Shown: piece by piece, positions 19,981 to 31,030 of the stretch
How the letters are laid out: each line of letters begins with the position of its first letter
Position numbering within the stretch: the stretch's first letter is position 1
Source of the DNA: Amphibalanus amphitrite
Taxonomy: Eukaryota > Arthropoda > Thecostraca > Balanomorpha > Balanidae
NCBI RefSeq assembly: GCF_019059575.1
Contig: NW_024881618.1
Location: 868,001-932,000, forward strand
Direction of reading: 5' to 3'
Length of the DNA stretch: 64,000 nucleotides
Notes under the pieces: generated by a model
What the model saw: only the letters and a program-made list of their open reading frames with translations
Told to the model about the DNA's origin: nothing
Databases searched by the model: none
Translations under genes and position numbers: made by a program

Positions 19981-20812
19981 CGCTTATCACCTGATTGATC
20001 CCAAATCATCTGAGTGGCTACTGGCTACTGGATATAAGTAGTGACTGGAGTAGGCACTCATCTGAAGGAGCCAATATCTTTCACGGTGCCGGAGATATCA
20101 CAGAAAAACAAAAAGGCTAAACTGAATACCCCCCAACCTTGGCCCCAAAGGCGTCATTGGCTAACACAGGGATGTGGGTCGATTTGCGATCGCATTTCCT
20201 CCTAAGTCCTATTCCTCCAATTAATACAGAGTGTCCCAGAATTACCCAAGCATTTATTTTCTGGCTAAAAGTACAATTGCGCTCGATTCCTAGTGAAACA
20301 TATAATAGCCGCGTTTACATAGGGCTAGTTGCCAGATAGTGGAATTCCGATAGCGAGACATCTATTCCCCACTATTATATTATATAGGTACCTACATATC
20401 CGGCATTGGAGGATGTTCAGTAATTGAGGCGCTCGCTCATAAAATGCCGTGCGTTTCATGCACACTCCTCAAGCAAAGATATTTTTACTTTCCAATTTTC
20501 CACATTTTCTCAAGGCTTAGACCGTTACAGAGACCGTTTTAATTGACTTTGATGAAGTTGAAAGCGAGAAATCACAACCAAATGCTACATAAGGTTGTAA
20601 AGAACTGAATTGCGTTTTCCCACACACGTGGCGTTTTCTCACCTACGTCTGCAGGAGAGACCGGACCCACTATGCCCCCCCCCCCCCCACCATCGAAAGG
20701 TTCTTCATGACTCCCGGGGGCCCCCGGGGAACCTGGGGGGCCCTATACACTGTGGGGGGCCCCTTCGAAAGCAGGTGGCCCCCTCCTGGTCGAAATCCTG
20801 GGTACGTGCCTG

Positions 20813-20820
20813 ATACCTGA
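20813..20820 (+). repeat. 8-bp target duplication of hAT-like element (right)
   Basis: ATACCTGA, identical to 19063-19070. Confidence 0.85.
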
Positions 20821-20877
20821 AAACATACATGTGTACATAAATGCATACATGCATCATACACACATGCATACATGCAT

Positions 20878-21095
20878 GGGTATTCATAAAGCAGGCATCA
20901 CACTTCTTTTTGCAACCAAGGAGAGGCACTATACCTGGAAGATGGTTGTAGGTGGTAGGCTGACAAATGACAACTATAGTTTGCATGTTAGGTCAGGTTA
21001 GGTTAGTTTTAGCTTGGTTAGAAAGAAGCATCTCTGGGTATAGCACCTTTCCTTGGTTGCAAAAGCAAGTATGATGCCTAAATCATGGCTACCAG
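20878..21095. mobile_element. Small MITE, about 45-bp inverted ends
   Basis: The left end contains AGGCATCACACTTCTTTTTG and CAACCAAGGAGAGGCACTAT. The right end is the inverse, with ATAGCACCTTTCCTTGG and AAGTATGATGCCT. The word TACATGCAT flanks both sides and may be the target duplication. It lies inside an ATGCATAC-rich patch, which makes that call ambiguous. The centre holds a TTAGGTTAGGTT-like stretch. Non-coding. Confidence 0.6.
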
Positions 21096-21326
21096 TACAT
21101 GCATACAGTAGCACAATCTATTTTAACATTTTCAAGTTATATGGCATGAACAATGAACAAAAATGTCCAGACAATAGAAAATGTACCTTTATTTAGAAAG
21201 GTAAATGGGTAGACATAAAACAGGCGTCGCACTTGTTTTGGCAACCATAAAGCGGTGCTATATCCAGAAATGCTTCTTTCTAACCGAACCAAAACTAACC
21301 TAACATGACCCAACCTTCAACCTATA

Positions 21327-21558
21327 CCGTAAGGTGGGGCTATTTGAGGCAGTGGGGCTATTTGAGACAGTATTTAAAATTGTTATAAAGTAAAAACTGT
21401 TGGAAATTTATGCTTAATTTTTGCTAAGGCGATTTACTGCTCGATTCCACACCTTCCTGAGCAAAAATATCACATAAAAATCAAACGCTCTTCATTTTAT
21501 AGCGATTTTAAATACTGTCTCAAATAGCCCCACTGTCTCAAATAGCCCCACTTTACGG
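21327..21558. mobile_element. Mariner-like MITE with TA duplication
   Basis: About 55-bp inverted ends start CCGTAAGGTGGGGCTATTTG and finish CAAATAGCCCCACTTTACGG, with TA on each side (21325-21326 and 21559-21560). Each end contains the internal doublet GTGGGGCTATTTGAG. At 232 bp with no coding capacity it is a typical Tc1/mariner-type MITE. Confidence 0.85.
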
Positions 21559-21922
21559 TAACCTACCGTACAGTATTGGTAACCTAACTGTAACGAAGAA
21601 ATAACAGCAAACGTTTTTCCGAGAATCCTATCATTTTTCCACATATGGCAGCACTACACCAGCAATCTTTTCCATTTGTCTTGTTCATCGGTTGATAACG
21701 TGGGGCATGACGTCTGTTGAGGCATGACACAGGTTTTAGTTCAGGTGTTCTCTTTTAGGAAATGCATCATTTTTTGATTCAGGATGTCGAATAAAGCTCT
21801 AAAATATAATATGCAAAATTTAATATGCAAAATTTAACTTTGAAGTCATACTGACTTAATGAAAACTTTTGCCTAGCCTCAACCTACCCTCACAAACCCG
21901 CAACCTACATCTACTGCCTTCA

Positions 21923-22248
21923 GGGCCCTGTTTCACTGATGATAGCAGCACGCTGGTATCAAATTGCGCGAGCTGACATAATGTGATGTCACAATAATGA
22001 TGTTTCATGTAATCTGTGAGCTTTTTCATAGCTACGTTTGGAACAGTCAACAGAGTTGCTCTCGTTGAATGGCGTTTGATACATTTGTTTGATCGCATAG
22101 CCGTCAAGATGTTAGCAGGAATATTTGATGACATCGCACGGTTTGATGATGTTGTTGTCATGGTTTGTTGATGTTTCCATGGAAATCCAATTTGACACGT
22201 GTAATACTGTAAAAGCAGCATGCTGCTATCACCGGTGAAACAGGGCCC
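21923..22248. mobile_element. MITE with GGGCCCTGTTTCAC ends
   Basis: The left end GGGCCCTGTTTCACTGATGA and the right end (inverse GGGCCCTGTTTCACCGGTGA) match over roughly 28 bp. The target duplication is unclear, so the superfamily is left open. A minus-strand frame of 121 residues over the same interval has no recognisable domain. Confidence 0.65.
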
Positions 22249-22302
22249 AGGTTGAGGTGAAGCACCTCTTTTGATTGCAAAACAAGTGTGAAGCCTACTT
22301 AA

Positions 22303-22970
22303 TCACAGATAACTAGTGACTACCAGTAAATGTATTCATTAAGTCACCTTATCATCTCAGATATTATCAATTACCATTCACTGTTCACCAATTCCAGGTT
22401 TGCCAAAAACTGAGTCAGGAAAAACAGCAAAAAACTGACCTTGTGATGCCCTGTCGTTCAGCTCGGCTCAACTCTGATCAAGATCAAGATTGAGATAGAT
22501 TGTCAGAAGAGCTCCACTCCATGCTTATCCATGTAGGGCCTTGACTTATATTCAACTAGCACGGTAACTAGCAATGCAAACTGAATTAGGTAGGTAGGTA
22601 GGTACTTTTCCTAGCTCAGCAACACATCTTCTTCTTCGTGGGTTAGGGCGCGTACGGCGCGTAGCAAAGCCTCAGCAACACAGCATCACCCAAGCACCAC
22701 AAAATTCGTCTCGCGCGGTATTGCGCGTGCGCACGCGCATATGTGTCTCGCACGTGTTTGACGCGTCATATTTGTGTAAGTATTGTCGCAAACACAAATG
22801 ACAAAAAAAAACTTTGAGCATGCCAAATTTTAACCAATCAAATTTCCGACACAAAATTATTTCTTTGCAATTTTTAATTAAATTTTTTATTGTTTAGGTA
22901 TAGGTCAAGGTACTAAGTACTAGTACAGGTAGGTTCGTTTATTTCTATGTCAGTACGTCATCGGCAGGTA
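22303..22970. other. Non-coding stretch with a Z-DNA-prone palindrome
   Basis: No gene is supported. A short GTAG tetranucleotide run sits at about 22590-22604. The perfect palindrome GCGCGTGCGCACGCGC is at 22723-22738, inside a 24-bp alternating purine-pyrimidine run. Confidence 0.5.
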
Positions 22971-23014
22971 GGGGAAAGTGGGGCAATGTCGAACTACGGG
23001 GAAGCCGAAATTCT
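22971..23014 (+). repeat. Solo end related to the 4360-9946 foldback element
   Basis: GGGGAAAGTGGGGCAATGTC followed by a GGGGAAGCCGAAATTC word, preceded by TA, matches the inverse of the right terminus at about 9905-9946. No partner end was found nearby, so this looks like a fragment. Confidence 0.6.
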
Positions 23015-24181
23015 CGGTTGTGGCCAAACGACTGGGAGGGCTGGGAGGTGCCACAAGAGTTTTACCCCCATCGCCTGAGGCGGTGGGGGGGAAAAATATT
23101 TTCGTCATAAATTTCGTCATAAAAATATATTTCGAGTCTATTGGTGCCATTTTTAGCGCTCTAGCTCTAATGGGTGGCAAGGGCGGCGCCACCGTGGGGG
23201 CAGTGGGGGCAGACTGCCCCCACTGGCAGGAGGCCGTGGGGGCAAGACTATGTTTTTGCCCCCACAAAATTTGGCTGATGTTGAAAAGGGAACAGAAGAG
23301 CAGTGCAACATTCATGATAAGCGGTTATAGTACGCCTGTTTTTGACGGTCCCCGTATCAAAAGCATCAGCAAAACGTTCGTTCTCGGACCGTCTGTCGCA
23401 TATCTCCTATTCCCACTCATTCTCCTACTCATGTTCATTCACCGTGATTGACTCCCGACAAATCATCGCCGTCACTTGCTGGCTGTGCGTCCAGTTAGCG
23501 ATGGACATTGGCTACAGACTGGTAGGCCTCAATCACCCTTAATCGTCGAGAATGGTCACGTGCTGACTAAATACTAAGACGTACCCGTATCGGAGACCTC
23601 TATGTTGCGGCGTTAGCCGTCTCTGTAGGAAGCGGGCTCTCTAGCAAAAGCTATTTTGTCTACAGAAATTAGTTACTGTGGAGCATATTGCTACCAGCCA
23701 TGGCAACCACGTAAGCTCAGTTACGAACTAATTTCAGCGTGCCTTTAAACAAGAGAGCCTATAAACGTAAAATTTAGGTGAAAACGAACTTATGGGACAC
23801 CCTGTAGATATCCACACCAATCTCACGTGCTTTTAAGCATTTTTGGGATGCTTCGGTTGGTTTCAGGTTCAGTCCGAGCTCAGTCTGGGTTTCGGTGGTT
23901 TTGCCCGGTGTGTGCCCTCAGTTCCGTTCATCCAATTCTGGCCCAAGGCAACGCAAGAGCGCTGCCGGCATCTAGTAATTAAGACATGTTTTCCCATCCT
24001 GAGGCTCTTAAATGAATGCTTCGAGCAAAATGGATGCCAGAATCGTTATCAGCGGCTACGAAATCATCACAAAGGACTTTTCATGTGTCAAAGTCAACCA
24101 AAGGTCATTCGAGGCAGGGGCCCGGGAACGATTTTGAAGTTGGGGGGCGAGCCTAAAATACCTGACATGATGCATATGAAA
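23015..24181. other. Non-coding stretch, mixed short repeats
   Basis: Contains a GTGGGGGCA-rich patch with a small palindrome (about 23196-23265) and the word GGGACACCCTGTA near 23790, which resembles arthropod mariner-type ends. No complete element or gene could be delimited. Confidence 0.45.
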
Positions 24182-25223
24182 CAGTGGCATAGCTAGGGGT
24201 CTAGGGGGACACGTACCCCCCCCCCCCATCGGGTTCAAAGGGACCCTCGGGTCCGAGGGGCCCTGCGGCGCCATTTGACCGCTGAAGGTTAACGATGGCC
24301 ATATTACTACTCAGAAGGGCCCATGGAGCTCGTTAGATCACCTCATGGGCCCTAAATAACCACACTAAGATCTCCATAAGGGTCCCACGCCAGCTTCTGA
24401 GGGCCTCTTGCGGCTTTTAAGGGCACCTCGGTGGTCTCCAAAGGCCCGTTACTGGCCTCTGAGAGGTCTTACTGGCTTATGAGAGGCCAATTCTAGGGGC
24501 ATTTCCCGCCTGTGATGGTCCCACACTTATTTTTCTGAGGGCCCCATAACGGCAACTGTGGGGCCCTCGTCGGCGCCTATAAGGGCCCACACCGGTGTCT
24601 CTGAGGGTTTCACACCCCCAACTCTGAGTGCCTCAGTGGCGGTCGCAGGGGGGGGGCCATCAGGGCCATGGCCCCCCCCCAAAGCCAAATCAGGGGGGGC
24701 CATCATATCATTTGGCCCCCCCCCCAAACAACCGATGGGCCCCCATGGCCGTATGGGGCCCTGGCCCGTATTCGATTGTCACGAGGCTCGAGAAACCCAC
24801 GCCAGTTATTAACAGCTCCCATACCAGTCTTTGAGGGTCCTACACTGACCTCTGAGGGCCCTTCAGTGGCGGTCAAGCGTCCACATTGACCGCTGAGGCC
24901 CCACATTGACCTCTGAGGGCCCTCCACTGGCCTTTGAGGGCCCCTACACCGGCCTCAAGGGCCCAACCGGCGTCTGAGAGCCTCACACCGGCCTCTGGTG
25001 GCCTCATTTCTGTCTCTCGAGTCCCCAAGACTAGACTTTAAGTGTCTCTGAGGGCCCCGCACTGGATTCTGAAGACCCGATGCCGGCCTCTAAGAGCCCG
25101 CATCGGCCTCTGGGGGCCCATCTTGGCCTTTGAGGGCCCTCCGCCGCTGGTCTCTGGTGTCCAACGCCGGCCCATGCCGGCCTTTTAGGGCCCCACACTG
25201 ACCTCTGAGGATGTCCGTGAAGT
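24182..25223. repeat. GC-rich minisatellite in a hAT-like context, bordering the satellite
   Basis: It begins CAGTGGCATAGCTAGGGG, resembling hAT-type ends (compare CAGTGACGTACCC at 19071), followed by G-run/C-run blocks. From about 24300 onward degenerate units of about 22-28 bp (CTGAGGGCCC plus CACACTGGCCT) fill the space up to the first satellite monomer. No right end or target duplication of a hAT-like element is found before the satellite, so the array may have replaced it. Overlapping open frames here follow the repeat and are not genes. Confidence 0.6.
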
Positions 25224-25380
25224 TGGCGACGTCGCCAGCGACTTTTCCAGCGACGAGCACCGATTTTAGCCAAAACCTCGTCCAAGGTCAAATGGACCAT
25301 GAGGATCACGAAAATCGAACCTATTCACCCCTAAACCTTGACCTTCAAGGTCAAATTCAAGGTCAAAGGACGGGGAACTG

Positions 25381-25523
25381 AAAAAGTGCCACTAAATATT
25401 GTCCGATTTTCAAAATTTTGGCACCAAAATGTAGCGCGTGCAAAGTTCTAGCCGCACATCGAAAACCATTTTCATCAAGGTCAAACTTCAAGGTCAAATT
25501 CAAGGTCAAAGGACGGGGAACTG
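25381..25523 (+). repeat. Representative A monomer (143 bp)
   Basis: Order of landmarks: AAAAAGTGCCACTAAATATT, then TTTTGGCACCAAAATG, GCGCGTGCAAAGTTCTAGCC, CGAAAACCATTTTCATCAAG, and three TCAAGGTCA words spaced 13 and 12 bp apart, ending AAAGGACGGGGAACTG. The word AGGTCAAAGGACG after the last copy is close to a DR1-type double half-site. Confidence 0.95.
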
Positions 25524-28500
25524 AAAAAGTGCCACTAAATATTGTCCGATTTTCAAAATTTTGGCACCAAAATGTAGCGCGTGCAAAGTTCTAGCCGCAC
25601 ATCGAAAACCATTTTCATCAAGGTCAAACTTCAAGGTCAAATTCAAGGTCAAAGGACGGGGAACTGAAAAAGTGCCACTAAATATTGTCCGATTTTCAAA
25701 ATTTTGGCACCAAAATGTAGCGCGTGCAAAGTTCTAGCCGCACATCGAAAACCATTTTCATCAAGGTCAAACTTCAAGGTCAAATTCAAGGTCAAAGGAC
25801 GGGGAACTGAAAAAGTGCCACTAAATATTGTCCGATTTTCAAAATTTTGGCACCAAAATGTAGCGCGTGCAAAGTTCTAGCCGCACATCGGAAACCATTT
25901 TCATCAAGGTCAAACTTCAAGGTCAAATTCAAGGTCAAAGGACGGGGAACTGAAAAAGTGCCACTAAATATTGTCCGATTTTCAAAATTCTGGCACCAAA
26001 ATGTAGCGCGTGCAAAGTTCTAGCCGCACATCGAAAACCATTTTCATCAAGGTCAAACTTCAAGGTCAAATTCAAGGTCAAAGGACGGGGAACTGAAAAA
26101 GTGCCACTAAATATTGTCCGATTTTCAAAATTTTGGGACCAAAATGTAGCGCGTGCAAAGTTCTAGCCGCATATCGAAAACCATTTTCATCAAGGTCAAA
26201 CTTCAAGGTCAAATTCAAGGTCAAAGGACGGGGAACTGAAAAAGTGCCACTAAATATTGTCCGATTTTCAAAATTTTGGCACCAAAATGTAGCGCGTGCA
26301 AAGTTCTAGCCGCACATCGAAAACCATTTTCATCAAGGTCAAACTTCAAGGTCAAATTCAAGGTCAAAGGACGGGAACTGAAAAAGTGCCACTAAATATT
26401 GTCCGATTTTCAAAATTTTGGCACCAAAATGTAGCGCGTGCAAAGTTCTAGCCGCATATCAAAAACCATTTTCATCAAGGTCAAACTTCAAGGTCAAATT
26501 CAAGGTCAAAGGACGGGGAACTGAAAAAGTGCCACTAAATATTGTCCGATTTTCAAAATTTTGGCACCAAAATGTAGCGCGTGCAAAGTTCTAGCCGCAC
26601 ATCGAAAACCATTTTCATCAAGGTCAAACTTCAAGGTCAAATTCAAGGTCAAAGGACGGGGAACTGAAAAAGTGCTACTAAATATTGTCCGATTTTCAAA
26701 ATTTTGGCACCAAAATGTAGCGCGTGCAAAGTTCTAGCCGCACATCGAAAACCATTTTCATCAAGGTCAAACTTCAAGGTCAAATTCAAGGTCAAAGGAC
26801 GGGGAACTGAAAAAGTGCCACTAAATATTGTCCGATTTTCAAAATTTTGGCACCAAAATGTAGCGCGTGCAAAGTTCTAGCCGCATATCGAAAACCATTT
26901 TCATCAAGGTCAAACTTCAAGGTCAAATTCAAGGTCAAAGGACGGGGAACTGAAAAAGTGCCACTAAATATTGTCCGATTTTCAAAATTTTGGCACCAAA
27001 ATGTAGCGCGTGCAAAGTTCTAGCCGCACATCGAAAACCATTTTCATCAAGGTCAAACTTCAAGGTCAAATTCAAGGTCAAAGGACGGGGAACTGAAAAA
27101 GTGCCACTAAATATTGTCCGATTTTCAAAATTTTGGCACCAAAATGTAGCGCGTGCAAAGTTCTAGCCGCACATCGAAAACCATTTTCATCAAGGTCAAA
27201 CTTCAAGGTCAAATTCAAGGTCAAAGGACGGGGAACTGAAAAAGTGCCACTAAATATTGTCCGATTTTCAAAATTTTGGCACCAAAATGTAGCGCGTGCA
27301 AAGTTCTAGCCGCACATCGAAAACCATTTTCATCAAGGTCAAACTTCAAGGTCAAATTCAAGGTCAAAGGACGGGGAACTGAAAAAGTGCCACTAAATAT
27401 TGTCCGATTTTCAAAATTTTGGCACCAAAATGTAGCGCGTGCAAAGTTCTAGCCGCACATCGGAAACCATTTTCATCAAGGTCAAACTTCAAGGTCAAAT
27501 TCAAGGTCAAAGGACGGGGAACTGAAAAAGTGCCACTAAATATTGTCCGATTTTCAAAATTCTGGCACCAAAATGTAGCGCGTGCAAAGTTCTAGCCGCA
27601 CATCGAAAACCATTTTCATCAAGGTCAAACTTCAAGGTCAAATTCAAGGTCAAAGGACGGGGAACTGAAAAAGTGCCACTAAATATTGTCCGATTTTCAA
27701 AATTTTGGGACCAAAATGTAGCGCGTGCAAAGTTCTAGCCGCATATCGAAAACCATTTTCATCAAGGTCAAACTTCAAGGTCAAATTCAAGGTCAAAGGA
27801 CGGGGAACTGAAAAAGTGCCACTAAATATTGTCCGATTTTCAAAATTTTGGCACCAAAATGTAGCGCGTGCAAAGTTCTAGCCGCACATCGAAAACCATT
27901 TTCATCAAGGTCAAACTTCAAGGTCAAATTCAAGGTCAAAGGACGGGAACTGAAAAAGTGCCACTAAATATTGTCCGATTTTCAAAATTTTGGCACCAAA
28001 ATGTAGCGCGTGCAAAGTTCTAGCCGCATATCAAAAACCATTTTCATCAAGGTCAAACTTCAAGGTCAAATTCAAGGTCAAAGGACGGGGAACTGAAAAA
28101 GTGCCACTAAATATTGTCCGATTTTCAAAATTTTGGCACCAAAATGTAGCGCGTGCAAAGTTCTAGCCGCACATCGAAAACCATTTTCATCAAGGTCAAA
28201 CTTCAAGGTCAAATTCAAGGTCAAAGGACGGGGAACTGAAAAAGTGCTACTAAATATTGTCCGATTTTCAAAATTTTGGCACCAAAATGTAGCGCGTGCA
28301 AAGTTCTAGCCGCACATCGAAAACCATTTTCATCAAGGTCAAACTTCAAGGTCAAATTCAAGGTCAAAGGACGGGGAACTGAAAAAGTGCCACTAAATAT
28401 TGTCCGATTTTCAAAATTTTGGCACCAAAATGTAGCGCGTGCAAAGTTCTAGCCGCATATCGAAAACCATTTTCATCAAGGTCAAACTTCAAGGTCAAAT

Positions 28501-28953
28501 TCAAGGTCAAAGGACGGGGAACTGAAAAAGTGCCACTAAATATTGTCCGATTTTCAAAATTTTGGCACCAAAATGTAGCGCGTGCAAAGTTCTAGCCGCA
28601 CATCGAAAACCATTTTCATCAAGGTCAAACTTCAAGGTCAAATTCAAGGTCAAAGGACGGGGAACTGAAAAAGTGCCACTAAATATTGTCCGATTTTCAA
28701 AATTTTGGCACCAAAATGTAGCGCGTGCAAAGTTCTAGCCGCACATCGAAAACCATTTTCATCAAGGTCAAACTTCAAGGTCAAATTCAAGGTCAAAGGA
28801 CGGGGAACTGAAAAAGTGCCACTAAATATTGTCCGATTTTCAAAATTTTGGCACCAAAATGTAGCACGTGCAAAGTTCTAGCCGCACATCGAAAACCATT
28901 TTCATCAAGGTCAAACGTCAAGGTCAAATTCAAGGTCAAAGGACGGGGAACCT

Positions 28954-29115
28954 TAAAAATGCTACGTCACCAGCGACTTTTCCAGCGACGAGCACCGATT
29001 TTAGCCAAAACCTCGTCCAGGGTCAATTGGACCATGAGGATCACGAAAATCGAACCTATTCACCCCTAAACCTTGACCTTCAAGGTCAAATTCAAGGTCA
29101 AAGGACGGGGAACTG
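28954..29115 (+). repeat. Representative B monomer (162 bp)
   Basis: Landmarks: AATGCTACGTCACCAGCGAC, TTTTCCAGCGACGAGCACCG, CCAAGGTCAATTGGACC-type sequence (CCAGGGTCA in this copy), GAACCTATTCACCCCTAAAC, then the perfect palindrome TTGACCTTCAAGGTCAA and a further TCAAGGTCA. Other B starts include 30260, 31137, 31585, 32032, 32623, 37838, 38732, 40057, 42075, 43095, 43828, 44705, 46926, 50758, 52778, 55407, 61343, 62219 and 63706. Confidence 0.92.
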
Positions 29116-31030
29116 AAAAAGTGCCACTAAATATTGTCCGATTTTCAAAATTTTGGCACCAAAATGTAGCGCGTGCAAAGTTCTAGCCGCACATCGAAAA
29201 CCATTTTCATCAAGGTCAAACTTCAAGGTCAAATTCAAGGTCAAAGGACGGGGAACTGAAAAAGTGCCACTAAATATTGTCCGATTTTCAAAATTTTGGC
29301 ACCAAAATGTAGCGCGTGCAAAGTTCTAGCCGCACATCGAAAACCATTTTCAACAAGGTCAAACTTCAAGGTCAAATTCAAGGTCAAAGGACGGGGAACT
29401 GAAAAAGTGCCACTAAATATTGTCCGATTTTCAAAATTTTGCCACCAAAATGTAGCGCGTGCAAAGTTCTAGCCGCACAACGAAAACCATTTTCATCAAG
29501 GTCAAAATTCAAGGTCAAATTCAAGGTCAAAGGACGGGGAACTGAAAAAGTGCCACTAAATATTGTCCGATTTTCAAAATTTTGGCACCAAAATGTAGCG
29601 CGTGCAAAGTTCTAGTCGCACATCGAAAACCATTTTCATCAAGGTCAAACTTCAAGGTCAAATTCAAGGTCAAAGGACGGGGAACTGAAAAAGTGCCACT
29701 AAATATTGTCCGATTTTCAAAATTTTGGGACCAAAATGTAGCGCGTGCAAAGTTCTAGCCGCACATCGAAAACCATTTTCATCAAGGTCAAACTTCAAGG
29801 TCAAATTCAAGGTCAAAGGACGGGGAACTGAAAAAGTGCCACTAAATATTGTCCGATTTTCAAAATTTCGGCACCAAAATGTAGCGCGTGCAAAGTTCTA
29901 GCCGCACATCGAAAACCATTTTCATCAAGGTCAAACTTCAAGGTCAAATTCAAGGTCAAAGGACGGGGAACTGAAAAAGTGCCACTAAATATTGTCCGAT
30001 TTTCAAAATTTTGGCACCAAAATGTAGCGCGTGCAAAGTTCTAGCCGCACATCGAAAACCATTTTCATCAAGGTCAAACTTCAAGGTCAAATTCAAGGTC
30101 AAAGGACGGGGAACTGAAAAAGTGCCACTAAATATTGTCCGATTTTCAAAATTTTGGCACCAAAATGTAGCACGTGCAAAGTTCTAGCCGCACATCGAAA
30201 ACCATTTTCATCAAGGTCAAACGTCAAGGTCAAATTCAAGGTCAAAGGACGGGGAACCTTAAAAATGCTACGTCACCAGCGACTTTTCCAGCGACGAGCA
30301 CCGATTTTAGCCAAAACCTCGTCCAAGGTCAATTGGACCATGAGGATCACGAAAATCGAACCTATTCACCCCTAAACCTTGACCTTCAAGGTCAAATTCA
30401 AGGTCAAAGGACGGGGAACTGAAAAAGTGCCACTAAATATTGTCCGATTTTCAAAATTCTGGCACCAAAATGTAGCGCGTGCAAAGTTCTAGCCGCACAT
30501 CGAAAACCATTTTCATCAAGGTCAAACTTCAAGGTCAAATTCAAGGTCAAAGGACGGGGAACTGAAAAAGTGCCACTAAATATCGTCCGATTTTCAAAAT
30601 TTCGGCACCAAAATGTAGCGCGTGCAAAGTTCTAGCCGCACATCGAAAACCATTTTCATCAAGGTCAAACTTCAAGGTCAAATTCAAGGTCAAAGGACGG
30701 GGAACTGAAAAAGTGCCACTAAATATTGTCCGATTTTCAAAATTTTGGCACCAAAATGTAGCGCGTGCAAAGTTCTAGCCGCATATCGAAAACCATTTTC
30801 ATCAAGGTCAAACTTCAAGGTCAAATTCAAGGTCAAAGGACGGGGAACTGAAAAAGTGCCACTAAATATTGTCCGATTTTCAAAATTTTGGGACCAAAAT
30901 GTAGCGCGTGCAAAGTTCTAGCCGCACATCGAAAACCATTTTCATCAAGGTCAAACTTCAAGGTCAAATTCAAGGTCAAAGGACGGGGAACTGAAAAAGT
31001 GCCACTAAATATTGTCCGATTTTCAAAATT

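Larger units (their letters stand above)
19071..20812. mobile_element. hAT-like non-autonomous element
   Basis: The left end CAGTGACGTACCC pairs with the right end GGGTACGTGCCTG (inverse CAGGCACGTACCC, 11 of 13 bases matching). A perfect 8-bp duplication ATACCTGA lies outside each end. Terminal CAG and the 8-bp duplication fit the hAT superfamily. Inside the left end are a G-run/C-run block and a hairpin (19120-19146), then a long GC-rich minisatellite. No transposase ORF is present, so it is non-autonomous. Confidence 0.82.
21216..22302. mobile_element. Related MITE copy carrying two nested elements
   Basis: The left end (CAGGCGTCGCACTTGTTTTG, then GGTGCTATATCCAG) and the right end (CTTTTGATTGCAAAACAAGT, then GTGAAGCCTA) are diverged versions of the inverted ends at 20878-21095. 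Between them lie a complete TA-flanked MITE (21327-21558) and another inverted-end element (21923-22248), which account for the larger size. Non-coding. Confidence 0.5.
25224..31030 (+). repeat. Leftmost, rearranged higher-order repeat copy
   Basis: It opens with one B monomer and then has 24 A monomers in a row (25381-28810), where other copies have 12 between corresponding B-containing blocks. Marker variants (CATCGGAAACC, ATTCTGGCACC, TTGGGACC, CATATCAAAA, GTGCTACTA) appear twice, 1572 bp apart (for example 25889 and 27461), showing an internal 11-monomer duplication. Between the B monomers at 28954 and 30260 the spacing is 1306 bp, 448 bp less than the equivalent two intervals elsewhere. 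Confidence 0.85.

Noticed and set aside
19515..19990. Collagen-like minus-strand frames
   Set aside because: Gly-X-Y character comes from GGNCCN repeats. The frame breaks often and unit length is not a multiple of three.
21856..22221. 121-residue minus-strand frame
   Set aside because: It overlaps a MITE and its inverted ends and has no recognisable domain.
20227..23806. Possible mariner-type element with CAGAGTGTCCC and GGGACACCCTG ends
   Set aside because: The left end lies inside the hAT-like element, whose right end and duplication (20812-20820) are intact, so one element cannot span both. They are likely separate fragments.
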